From assembly GCA_950295325.1 (NCBI GenBank), contig OX485803.1, positions 9,548,001 to 9,612,000 on the forward strand: a DNA stretch of 64,000 nt. Direction: 5' to 3'. The notes beneath the pieces are model-generated. The model searched no databases. It was not told the origin of the DNA and worked only from the letters and a program-made list of their open reading frames with translations. Both the position numbers and the translations under genes were made by a program. Of the stretch, positions 22,562 to 33,760 are shown in pieces. The DNA is from Polytrichum commune (Eukaryota; Streptophyta; Polytrichopsida; Polytrichales; Polytrichaceae). Position 1 is the first letter of the stretch. The number at the start of each line of letters is the position of its first letter.

Positions 22562-24204
22562 CATGGTTAGTGACACATCAAGTTGGCTGCCTGGATATTC
22601 TCCTCCAAATCCATGTAGATACTTAGGTTAATACATGGTGAGTTAGTCACAATTGGCTAATGAAATGGCTGATTTAGGGTATGTGTGCACTCTAATGACA
22701 ACCAGCATGGTTGCACTTACAAAATCAAACCGGGAACTCTATGAGAGCTCTTGCACTCAGAGAAAGGGCTGAGAATGGAACTTTTGCTCTCTGATAGGAT
22801 AATGCACCTCATTATGAATCTGTATTTGCATGTCTGGAAATCTTGTTCATCAATGAGATGTTTAATCTTGTTGATTGACATTGCATGCATGCCTAACTCT
22901 TTTATTGCTCTTTTATTATTCAGCTACGCATAAGTATACAGTTCTCATGTCCAGATGTTGATTGACGCTCCTCTGAGAAATCTCACCCTTATTTGAAAGT
23001 GTGCATAAATAACTCCCTATCTACATTTGTCTGCTAGCATACTGGCAGTACTTTGTACCTTTGGAAACTGTGTACATAGGTGGAAGATATTAGGTTATCC
23101 TAGTGCAGCTGATGTGTGGATGGAATGGAGGTTGAATAAGGGCTCTAGTCCATTTCAGTGGCCTACAAGTGGGTAAATACAAGACTGAAACTAAAAAGTG
23201 AAGCGATTGCTCTGATCATGCATGCAATTCTCTTTAAACCTGCAACTCGGGTAGGCACTCTTTGCTTCCATACTGACAAACTTCCAACTCTACTTCTGAT
23301 ATAGAATGCTTGTTGCTTTCCACTGGAATTAGCCTTGATTGATTGTTTCATGTGTAAACTGCACATCAGCCACACTAGGACTTATCCTAGTGTTGCATAA
23401 ATTGGGTGTGTGAAATTAGGCAGTCACCATCACTGTGAAGAGGGGATCGTAACTATGAGTCATGAGATCATTTTTGTCTTTACTATATTCAATATTTCTT
23501 AAACCTGTGTGCAGCAGTTTTAAGAACCCTTGAGTTGCATAAACTCATTCTTACCACTCCTCCAACTGTGTCATGTGTATGTTACAGTCTCATAGTAGAC
23601 AATTTACTGCACAAAGAATCTCGACTTCATTGAGGGCCAATTGAAACATACTATGTGTCCTTTCACCTCCCAACAGACACAGTTCGAAGGTAACATGGAC
23701 CTTCTGGATAACAAGGGTTTCATTACTTTTGAAGTACCTTTTCACACATCTTTGCTGATAAACCTCGTATATTTGCAGGAGATGTTTGAGGTAAGATGGT
23801 TACGAAGGTGATGCTTTCATGGCACTGTCTTCAGTGTAGATATCTCATGGGAATGTGAACTCCGAGTAGGGATCATCCTGTTTGTAAGACGGCAATTGAT
23901 TCATAGTTATTACCTAAGTCTGACAAGGGTATATAATGACCATCACCTCAACTCTGAAAGAGATGAAAATAATGGCACCTTAGATTCATAACGATCACGC
24001 ACTTCAGACTTGCTTACATACTTATCATTCCCAGTGAGATCGAAGCATGACAGAATTGCTGTAACACATGTCTGAGAACAGAAGTCATGTTGCTATCTAG
24101 GATATCCACATCACATTTAGCTTCTAAGTGTCATGATGTGGTGCTGCTGTAGAGAATGTCTGTAGAGGGAAAGCTGTTCTTCGAGATTGAATTTAAGATC
24201 ATCG
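22562..24204. other. spacer between CRM and BTB genes
   Basis: No recognisable gene. It includes the probable CRM 3'UTR and may hold unrecognised 5' exons of the BTB gene, because the BTB start found at 24205 gives a protein with a short N-terminus. Confidence 0.45.
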
Positions 24205-26301
24205 ATGTCGAGTTTTTTACCTTGTATGTGCTTCGACGCTGACGTAGAGGAATTAGAAGGACAGATGCAAAAGCTTCTCGAGAAGCAGAATTTCATCGCC
24301 TTCTGGGATCCTGAAATTATGCTCCCTCCACATACTGATGTGATTCTGGAGGCCACCGATGGACGATATGTTCATGCCCATCGAGCTACTTTGGTACACA
24401 CTCAGACATAACACTTGCACTTCAGTTGTGTTCATATGATTCTTCTCAAAGTGCCTCCCATTCACTTGGCTATCTGCTATTTTGTCTGTCCATAATGTTG
24501 AATATTTTCGCTCACACTAAATCACATGTGTAGTGTACTTGTATGTCATCATCTGCTGTATTTATCATAACTCTCCTTGGCTCTCCCGTGCACTCCCCCT
24601 TTGTTGCTGCAATTACTGCTGCCTTGTGTTTTTTGCATGAGAAAGCATGTGTGCATAGATGGGAAAATCTGAAGTGTTCAACCCCTAAACACTCAAGCCT
24701 TTCACATTCCATTCTTGGGCACCTCCAGCATCAGTGCTGATTTTTTCATTTAATTTAATTTAATTTAATTTTTTTGGTTATGTAGCAAAATAGTCTATGT
24801 TTTCTTCAAATCCAACGGTACGGATATGAACTAGACTATCATATATTATTTTTGTGAAAATTTGAAGTCAATTGGATCATATTTGCTACATCAGTTTGAC
24901 ATATGAACATGTCTTGCATCCGGGGGGCATCTAGAGAAAATTTTGAATTTTTTTGTTTCATGACCATTTTGGTCATGCCACATATTTTAGAAAGTTGGCA
25001 ACTTTGCCATAATATGTTGTATGGATGACCAATGAGCTACTCCCAAAAATTCGGGTTTTTTAAAAGCAAATTTAGACGAAGTTCATCACCCTGAAAGTTG
25101 GAGGGGCCACATGAGGTCATGTTGGGAGATTTCTTCTTTTCATGGAGCAAGCAACATGTGAACTAAGTTTTTTTCGAATCCATCTGGTCAAGTTGTGCAC
25201 AACCATCACCTTGTCCTTAGGAAAACAACCTCACCCAAATTGGGCATCATATGTGAAAGATATTGGCTCCTAACTTTGGCTCATGAATTTAAGCAACATA
25301 TAGAATTGCCTCCCTAAACGAGCAATGCCAACCTATTAAAAAACTCTACATGCTTGGAGTATGAGGTTTTTATATGTTATTTTGGCCCACATGATAGTGG
25401 ACACCACCCTACATTAGTAGATACCTTTTCATCCACGTAGATTATCACCTAGTGAGTTGCAAACCCGATTATAATATTAGGTGGCGACCCATTTCAGGTT
25501 GCTTAATCATTTAAGGGTTAAACAAATGTTTGTAGCTATAAAAGTGGAAATGGACATTGATGTACGTTCATGAAATCTTGTTGCCCATGACACTAAACAT
25601 TGATGGGCAAAGTTGTTACTAGAACAACAATGTGACCCTCAATGTTTAACCTAATGTTTGTTGTCATAGGTCAATTATTGATAGTGTCATTTAAAAAAAA
25701 TTTAGATGTATAGTCTATATGTATGTCATACTATGTCATACAATGTTATATATTATCACTCTTCATTGGCTCCCCCCCTTGTTGCTGCAATTGCTGTTGT
25801 TTTGTGTGATTTGAACGAGAAAACATGTGTCCATACTAGATGGGCAAATCCGAAGTGTTCAAGCACATGTTTGCAGCAATGCGGGATGTGTACACACCCT
25901 TGACGGTGAAGATGGACATGGAGCACATGGCGCTTGAGGCGTTCATCCACTTCTTCTACACGGGCTATGTGAAGGAGGACGCAATGGATGCGGTGGCTGA
26001 CAAGTTGTTGCTAGCCTCCCACAAGTATGGCATCACGCTACTCCATGACCTGTGCCAGGAGAAGCTAATGAAGTGCGTCCACCCCGATCTCATCTTCCAA
26101 CACTACCACCTCGCCACCCGTTGCCAAGCAGAGCAACTCGTGCACGAGATCATCAACTTCGTCGCCACCAACTTCAACGATGTATCGCAGATCAACGATT
26201 ATGACCAGTTTTTGAAGGATGATCCCACACTCATCGCCAAGCTTTGCAATGGGGTTTTCAAGAACCTCAAGCTCAAGCTCAAGGACCAAATTATAGTGTG
26301 A
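24205..26301 (+). CDS. BTB/POZ domain protein
   Basis: BTB/POZ proteins dimerise and often act as substrate adaptors for CUL3 ubiquitin ligases. Two exons join in phase 0: 24205-24393 (donor GTACAC) and 25840-26301 (acceptor ACTAG). Exon 1 encodes a short helix-forming lead (EELEGQMQKLLEKQNF) and the start of the BTB fold, TDVILEATDGRYVHAHRATL, matching the family D(V/I)xL...G..(I/V)xAHRA. Exon 2 continues MGKSEVFKHMFAA, then MEHMALEAFIHFFYTGYV, ADKLLLASHKYGITLLHDLC, and a BACK-like helical tail. The product is about 216 residues. The ATG at 24205 is the first in-frame candidate; an upstream exon is possible. Exon 2 is much more GC-rich than its surroundings. The 1446-bp intron carries a decayed copy of the acceptor and first codons of exon 2. 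Partner and pathway cannot be read from sequence. Confidence 0.88.
24543..24690 (+). pseudogene. decayed copy of the BTB exon-2 acceptor region inside the intron
   Basis: Text from about 24556 to 24681 matches 25745-25861 closely: TTGTTGCTGCAATTRCTG, TTTTGTGT, GARAAARCATGTGT, then CATAGATGGGAAAATCTGAA and GTGTTCAA. The real exon reads ACTAGATGGGCAAATCCGAA and GTGTTCAA. So the intron holds a duplicate acceptor AG plus the first seven codons (MGKSEVF), after which similarity stops. Use of this AG would add the same residues and then run into unrelated sequence. Confidence 0.85.
24745..25708. other. AT-rich segment between the two duplicated blocks in the BTB intron
   Basis: About 1 kb with a short (TTTAA)n run near 24747-24771 and no coding signal. 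Near 25588-25692 there is a small foldback (AAACATTGATGGG against CCCTCAATGTTT) between two TGACACTA/TAGTGTCA motifs, which may be a small inverted-repeat element. Confidence 0.45.
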
Positions 26302-27956
26302 ACAATTATGAAGTTTGGGCTTGGGCTTGCTGCACCTGCGCATGTGAAATTGATTTGTTATTGTCAAAAGACCACCTTTTCACTATCCATTAATTTACTT
26401 GTTGCTGTTGACAGTCAATTGGTTTGGAACGGTGATGACCTCAGTGTCCATGTTGCATTGTATAGTGCATAAGCGTATCCATGCACAGAATGTGCATGTG
26501 AGCTATAAACTTTCATTTTTAGTGACTTATATTAAACATGATCTTAATTGAAATCAAATCATTCTTTGAGTTCACTTCTCAAATTGGTTGAATACCTTAA
26601 ATTATGAGAGTATTTTTTGCTCCATCAAAACATGCATATTGAAATATAATGTATTTGGATTGAGAAACATAGACGCATAGGATGGAAGCCTTCATTATAC
26701 ATGCGTTGAGAAGTGATATGCCATGGTAGATGTACATGCAACAAAAATGTGGTATACTAAACCTAATTTACATCTATGGTCAATTTCTAGCATTGGAATC
26801 ATAGGACTTCATGATAGAATTGCATGTATACAACTTCATTCTATCCAACTTCATGCGTAAGTCTAGATTTACTTGATACTTAATTTTTTTTGGCCCTTGC
26901 TACATACCTATTTAAGGCAGGCACTTAGTATATTTTGTGGTATACACATGCACTAAGAGGGAAATTATTTGGGGTGGTATTAGTACGGGACCCTAATTTG
27001 AATGCACCCTATTTCTATTGACAATTCCATTTTTTATATCAAATATATTGACCCGATTGTTATTTATAAGGTGTAGGAAACATATATTATAGCACTCTAT
27101 GTTAGTTAGAAAGTTATTTTTTGGCATAGAAATTTGGTTATCCGCAAACATATGTGCTTAGACTCAACAAACCTAAAAATAATATCATAAAAACATACAC
27201 TTTAAACAAGTAGTGTAACACTTCAGACCACCCGAACTCCCATGCACATATCATAATGGATTAATGACCTTCCTATGGCACCCATAGCAAAGAACAAGCA
27301 TATCCCACTTAAGGGGAACACCTATATCAAACATTATGGCAACCCCATCTTGTTGTAATGTACATTAGTGATCTCAAATGATGCATTTGCAAATGGTAGG
27401 ATCCTGAATGATATGAACTTTCACTTGGATCGTGTTTAGTTGTTCCAATTTGGTTTTAATTCTACAATTATTTTTGACATCCCAAAATTGAAAGGACCAA
27501 TCCATGACATTCGCTCAAAATTTTAATGCAAATCCTACCAAAGTCCTCTTACTTGCACCTCCACATGCCCAACAAATTGATCCGACTCATGTCATAATGT
27601 ATAAATCTTCATGGAAATCGATGACATATTGCATGTGCACAGTTTAAATCGGAGTCTCCTTGTGCAACTTTTCAACTTCTGAAATATAACAATCGGATGC
27701 ATGAAAAGTTGCACTAGGAGACTCAAATTCAAACTGAGCTCCTAACATCCCATTATTATATTCTAAGGGCCCATGTCGCTGAGAAATATTAAGATAGGGT
27801 CCCTTATTGATAAATTTTTAATTTTTTTTCAAAAAGTTGGCCATAAAATTAACAGAGACATGTATTTAATACCTACCATTATTTGGGCATCAAAAAACTT
27901 AGCATATCAAAAAGGGTCAAGAAACTCTAGTTTATGTAGGCTTATGTTAGTGGTCT
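26302..27956. other. intergenic spacer, no gene
   Basis: BTB 3'UTR followed by AT-rich DNA. No domain-bearing frame or array seen. Confidence 0.5.
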
Positions 27957-27964
27957 ACTTGCAC
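27957..27964. repeat. 8-bp target site duplication, left copy (second element)
   Basis: ACTTGCAC, repeated at 28503-28510. Confidence 0.9.
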
Positions 27965-28502
27965 CACGGGCAGATCACTTAGTGCATTTTAAAAACGACG
28001 TGCGGCATAATATAGAGAGGATTAAAATCATTTGAAATAAAAATTATAAAGGAATTTCAAATAATGAAGGGGCCATTAAATGTAGGCAATCCCATTATAA
28101 GTAAGTTAGATGGACATAAAACGTGGGCCATTGTTTTTTTGTAAAATTAATATAGGGGCTGAAGATAAGGATCCTAGAAGGTATGTTTAGTATGGTATGT
28201 AAATGGGTTTAGGATTCACGGGGATGTTTGCACCCTTCTTTGTTTCCATGCTTTCCCTCAACACTCGTCAATTGCGTTAGGAAGTAGATTAGCTTTTATT
28301 ACTTAAAAGGAATATAGAGTACAAAAAATTGCAGTGACTTGGACAATATAAGTAATGGAAGGGTGCAAACAAATGGGCCATTTTTGAAATTTAAGTAATT
28401 ATAGGGAGGCTTTAATTCAGCCCTTGAAGGTAAATAGCCCCCCCAAAAAATACCCCCAGCCGCACGTGGTGCACAAAAATGCCTTAAAGTGATCTATCCG
28501 TG
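27965..28502. mobile_element. hAT-like miniature element, copy 2
   Basis: A 538-bp relative of 6691-7185 in the opposite orientation. Terminal inverted repeat CACGGGCAGATCACT at the left and AGTGATCTATCCGTG at the right. Flanked by ACTTGCAC on both sides, a perfect 8-bp duplication unrelated to that of copy 1. It carries an internal block near 28227-28295 that copy 1 lacks. Non-coding. Confidence 0.93.
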
Positions 28503-28510
28503 ACTTGCAC
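28503..28510. repeat. 8-bp target site duplication, right copy (second element)
   Basis: ACTTGCAC, partner of 27957-27964. Confidence 0.9.
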
Positions 28511-31443
28511 AATGGATGATTTATTTTATCATCCCTCTTCATCCAAAAAGTGTGAATTTGGTGAGGCATTCAATGCAAATTTATATCAGCCCAGATTTTT
28601 TTGGCTTGTGATAAAAGTGTCATTAACCCTACATGCCTTAAGGTTTGTAACAACATAAAGATTAACCATAAAAAATGTTAAGTATAATACAGTAATATTT
28701 GTAAGACAAAGTTGTTATGAATACACAAATTTATATAAGATTTTGATCAGTACAAACATTTATATAAGGTAGTTGACCCTTTAATGACCACCACCCCATT
28801 TTCATAGCTTAGGTCAATCTATTTCCATGCATCATATTATCAATCTATGTTCAATGTTGACATGTCATAGTTGAATTCCAACTTAGCCACATGCTAGTGG
28901 CTAAGTTAAACAACTAAGTGTAAATTGGAAGCATATGTAGGTGCCATAATTGTTGAATACGGGGATGATTTTTCTCAATTTTCTAACCAATCGGTGATTG
29001 GAAAGAGTGTAGCCTCTTCAGAAGTATAGGCACTAGTAGAAAACTATGCCCAAAAAAAATGCAGCCGATTTTGGTTGCGGTTCTTCTTGGCATAGTTTTC
29101 CACAAGTGAGGTCAAAGAGAACATCCACTCAGAAACTCATAGTAATTACATAAAAATGCATATTGTTACTTATTTCTATTTCTCTAAATGAAGACATTAT
29201 TTTATATTATTTTTCCTTTGATCATTCCTAAACCACATATATGCTAAATTACTTAATTGATCGGGAATGGGTTGGGTACCTTAGTGGGTGATGAAAATGT
29301 ATATGAGTATGTATGCTTGAGAATTGAAAATGAGTTATGACTTGAAAATATCTCATTAATATAATTTCATACATTTTTTAGTGGAATTTCATGTCATCAT
29401 TTTTCTATACACAAGAACAACATGCTATTACAAAAAGTTGTGGCTTGGGTTATGTAATGTCTACGTATTCCCATCTTGAAGTTGAAGGCAACAGACTTTC
29501 ATCTTGGTGAAACGGAGTTTATTTATGTGGTTCTAAGAATATCATGTGGTGAAACACGGCCCCTTGGTGGTTGTAGCTCTTAGCTTGAAAACATGTGTTT
29601 CTACCCCTTGGTTTGTGCGAGAGCTGTGTTTGTGGCTATTGGATTATGCTTTCATGAGTTTTTGGTTTGTGTTTCTAGTAGTTGTAGTCCTTCATTTGCA
29701 TTCTCAAAGCTTTTGTATTTAGTTTTGGTACCTTAGTGATCTACCTTAATCTATTAGCTTATAACCATTCTCGAAACTCTCATTGTCTCCTAGTTTTGAC
29801 TTATTATTGGATCTCTCTTGATCTTTCATCGCTCTTGGAACTCTCTTAAATTTTAGATCTAACTTTTAATTTCTTCACTTTGAATCATTATTAGTTCTCT
29901 CTAAGTCTCCTAACTTTAAAGCTTTATTGAGCCTCTCATAGTCCCCTAGCTTTGAATTACTGTTGAATCTCTCTAAATCTTTTATCGCTCTCTCGGATCT
30001 CTTTGAAGTATTAGACCTCTTTGTTATTTCCTTCAATTTACATTATTATTGTATCTTAGTTTCCTTACTTTGAGACATTCTTGGATCTCTCTTAGTTTCT
30101 TAACTTTTACTCAATATCAGATTTCTCTTAGTCTCTTAACTTTCTTTTTAATATGAATTACTCATAGAACATAACAAAAAAAAAAAAAAAACAACACGGA
30201 AAGAAAAATCTAAGTTGATTTCTCCATGAACAGTACTCAAAGTAGTGTTGATGGAATTTTTTGGTTGTTGGTATTTTTTTTGATAACCTAATCTAAGTGT
30301 TCATGTCATTACCCTAATCTAAATATCATCAACTCAATGAAAAAGTTGGAATAAACTATTGAACATATCTCATCAAAATGGTTTATGAAAGAATATATAT
30401 ATAGAGGCCTTAAATACTAGGTTCTTTTAATGGAGAAAGGATATACGTAAAGTAATCACTTTCAATTGCAAATGCCTAGAGTGCACATTAGATATGTAGA
30501 GTAAGGATAAGCATGACATGTCTTCAAAACAAATTTTAAATGACAAACTCTTAGTTTGAAACCTTAAACCTTGAAATGCATTAAAATTATATTTGCATTT
30601 TTTTTTTTTCATTTTTTTGCAAATATAATGGAGTTCATGATTAGGGTATTGACTATAAGCCATGCTCTTGCTTGATACCCTAACTAAGGCATTTGAATCC
30701 ACTTAACCAGTGGAATGTGAGGTCATAATTTCATGTAATAGTACTCCACATCATATATTTAAAATTTAAAATTTATTATAATAATTGGATGCTTCCAATT
30801 TAAGTGTTTTGATTGCTAAAATAGAGTGACACATTAAAGATCATGTTTTTATGGAAGAAAATATGTGCCCAAATTTCAACAAAAAGAAGATAAAAGTCCA
30901 AAAGTAAATAAAAATAATGAAGAGATGAGAAATTAACAAGCGACGTGGATTATCAATAAAAAAATCATTATGTAAGTCAATAGACAATGTTAACCGGTTG
31001 CCAAATTTAAGAAGAAGGATCTAAAGCCACATCATGTGCACCCTCTCTACCACTCCACTCCAGTAATTTTAGAAAATACGAATACAAGTTCATTCATGTG
31101 CACATGTTTTCCTTTTTTTCTTTGAAATTAATAATGAGGGGACAAAGAGGGCCTACCCGCCAACTTGCAACCCACCCTTTAAAACAAGCTCCATCTTACC
31201 CACCCAATGAACTCATATGGAATTTGTTACCGGATAAGCTTATGTAGACGTTGTGAATCCCTGGCCAAAAGTTGTGGGGTGCTCAACTTGGACAACTTAC
31301 CCCATACTCAAAGCAAAACTAGTTTTATTAGTCTCATTGTGGTGGGGGTGGGCTAAACTAAGCTTCAAACCTTCACCCTTACCCCCCCCCCCAGAGAATT
31401 TTTTTTAAAATAAAACATAAAAATCCCAACCATCTCAGAACTA
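28511..31443. other. long AT-rich intergenic stretch
   Basis: No gene. From about 29750 to 30150 short degenerate phrases recur (TCTCTCTTAGTCTCCTAACTTTGA-type, roughly every 50-60 bp), which looks like a decayed tandem repeat. A poly-A run lies near 30176-30190 and a poly-C run near 31382-31392. Confidence 0.45.
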
Positions 31444-31800
31444 CACTAAATAGTCATGTTATTGTGGGCCACAATTATTTTCTAGAGCTCACGCAAGTTC
31501 TCCTAAGGAGAATTAATGTGGGCCACATTAATTTTAACCCACACAACATTTCTAGTAGATTATTAGTGTGGGCCACATGGATTGTTTTCCTAAACATTTA
31601 TGTGGGTGATTATTTTACTTTGTGCTACTTTTGTGCTTAAAAATCAACATTCAATGCGTGGGTCAGAATTCTTCATGAAGACTTAAGGGAAGGCCCGCGA
31701 TCTTGGACCCATATTAATTCCACCTTGACAGGAAAATTAATGTGGCCCACATGAATTATTCCCACCCTAATTTTCCACCCACACTGATTGGACTATTTAG
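31444..31800. repeat. palindrome-rich segment with repeated TGTGGGCCACA
   Basis: The boundaries read CTAAATAGTC (left) and GACTATTTAG (right), an inverted pair that may mark a small DNA element. Inside, the near-palindrome TGTGGGCCACA or TGTGGCCCACA occurs at about 31466, 31528, 31582 and 31742, twice within longer palindromes (ATTAATGTGGGCCACATTAA). A related piece is at 3187-3240. GTGGGNCC resembles plant TCP-factor sites, but no gene start is near. Confidence 0.55.
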
Positions 31801-32489
31801 TTTACCTTTAGAACCCCAACTAGCTTGCCAATAACCAATTGTCATACATCAATATTTGAAATGTGGAAAGCGGATGCGACCATCCACATTTTCCATGAAA
31901 TGGAACCAATCCCATGCCACCAACAAAATCTCAACAAAGAGAGGCGATGTCAATCGCTCATGTTGACATGACTGAAGAATGCCTCACCTTGATGATAGCC
32001 TCGAGCTCATATGTGAACTTGAAACAGGTTTACGGAGCAGGGCTATTGGACAAGTCTTGCTCCCTTTTGTCAGAGGTAGTCGATGCCTCAAAAGCATAGT
32101 GAGACAAGCACTCAATGACCTTAGAACGTTGCCATTGGATGTTCACCACATCACTCGAGTCACCCTCGTCAATGGAATGTGTTCCTAACCACGTGTGTAC
32201 TTGCCCAACACACCGAGGCTTGTGGTTCGAATAAGATGAAGCAAAATCCAAAAAACTTTTTCTACGCAGGCCTCCTTTATGGATATGGCCGAGTGGTTGG
32301 AGGATGGTGCAACATTCATGTCAGGAAGACAAAAGAAACGGACAGAGGCTTCGGGTTCTTTTAAAAATAAATGTTGCAACCGGTGGGGTTGCTCATGGTG
32401 AGATGATGGCAAGGGATTGCCCTTGAGATTTTCAGTGTCTGCGCTGCAAATTTCAATCATCTTATGGTCCAAGGCAATGAATGGGGGAG
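31801..32489. other. region with short open frames, no supported gene
   Basis: Frames at 31914-32099, 32179-32364 (plus) and 32030-32472 (minus) overlap each other and show no family signature. A gene fragment cannot be excluded because the base composition is a little richer in GC than the surroundings. Confidence 0.4.
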
Positions 32490-32695
32490 AACTGACCGCT
32501 AGTTGCAGATGAAGCAGTTGAGTTCGAGAACTAACAGGCTGAAGTTCAAGAATTCAGGAAAATTACGGATCATTTAGAAGAAATTGCAGAATATTCTCCA
32601 TTTAAATAAAACAAACCGAAAGATGCCAACATGTAACCGGTTGGTTTTGGAAACACTAGGGTCTTTACAGATCATGCCCAAAAATGACCTTAGAT
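32490..32695. repeat. duplicated ~200-bp segment, copy 1
   Basis: Matches 33545-33760: GTTGAGTTYGAGAA, CAGTTCAAGA, TTACCGATCAT, AACATRTAACCGGTTGG and GGAAACACTAGG blocks in the same order and orientation. Several ACCGGTT palindromes occur in both copies. Confidence 0.75.
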
Positions 32696-33128
32696 GTTGA
32701 CCTTAGATGACCAACACCCAATGGATTGCTTGTTTTGAAAAGAGAATGCACTACAAGCATACGAGTCTTGAGTAATTGACCTGTTTCATTGAGAAATTGT
32801 CCTACATCACTGAAAACTCTGTAAATCTACCACAGTCGGTAAAATTACATATTCCTTCCAGTGTCGCCGGATGATCGCCGAGGACTCGTACCCAGGTAGT
32901 GACAACCTCTTCAGGTTGGGTAATCTATAATCTCATCACATGCCAATCATGGCTTTTCTATCTTCAATATTACGTCCATTATTGAGTTACAATGTTGACA
33001 TACTTCAAATGTTTCCCTGAATGGTGTACATGCATTCCAGTGAAATGAGTAAAACTTTCTGAAAATTCTGCGTAGCAAGCCATCCCAGTGTCTCTCGGAT
33101 CCACACACACAAGTTATAGGTCGAAGGT

Positions 33129-33520
33129 ATGAGGGTATTCTTTGGTGGGTTTTTCTTGTTCTTCAAATCCTACACATTAGATTCACACAATGAAACTTCT
33201 GTTGCATTAGCCAATCTACGACGAAGAATCAGCAAAGGCTGGATTGAAAATCGTCGGACCTCCCGCGATTTTGGTTACGATTCTCAAAAGTGCATGTTTG
33301 TTGATTCCTTTCCTAATTACATAGGTCCTCCCAATTTTGTTCACTATCAGACATGGAGTGATTAATCAAATTTGAAGACGTAGTTCAATCTCTCTTGAAC
33401 ATGTGTCTGTCATGGTGTTTGTTCTTTTAATCCTCACCTGACCACACACCCATCAAATCTAGGTGTCCAATTACCAACAGTAACCAAATAGCACCCGCGT
33501 ACTTAATACTGGAGGCCTGT
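33129..33520. repeat. dispersed repeat, copy 1 of 3
   Basis: Blocks such as GTTGCATTAGCCAATCTACG, GGATTGAAAATCG, CATGTGTCTGTCATGGTGTT, CCACACACCCATCAAAT, GTCCAATTACCAACAGTAAC recur at 42130-42425 and, less completely, at 55285-55440. Same orientation in all. Probably an old transposon family. Confidence 0.7.
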
Positions 33521-33544
33521 AGAGCCCATTTCCATGAACAGGGA

Positions 33545-33760
33545 GAACCGACCGACCGCTAAGTCACAAATGAAACCGGTTGAGTTTGAGAAATAACCGG
33601 TTGCAGTTCAAGACTTCAGAAAATTTACCGATCATCTTAGAGGAATCTACGGAATATGCTTCACATACATCAATCAAAGATTAACCGAGAGATCACAACA
33701 TATAACCGGTTGGACATGGAAACACTAGGAATTCGACCGATGATGCCCAGAAAATCTCCC
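33545..33760. repeat. duplicated ~200-bp segment, copy 2
   Basis: Partner of 32490-32695, 1.06 kb downstream in direct orientation. It has an extra GAAATAACCGGTTGCAG block. Confidence 0.75.

Noticed and set aside
32281-32310. tRNA-like string GGATATGGCCGAGTGGTTGG
   Set aside because: Resembles the D-arm start of a tRNA-Ser/Leu, but no anticodon arm, T-arm or acceptor partner follows.
31914-32472. Possible gene at 31.9-32.5 kb
   Set aside because: Several overlapping short frames on both strands, no conserved motif and no consistent splice joining.
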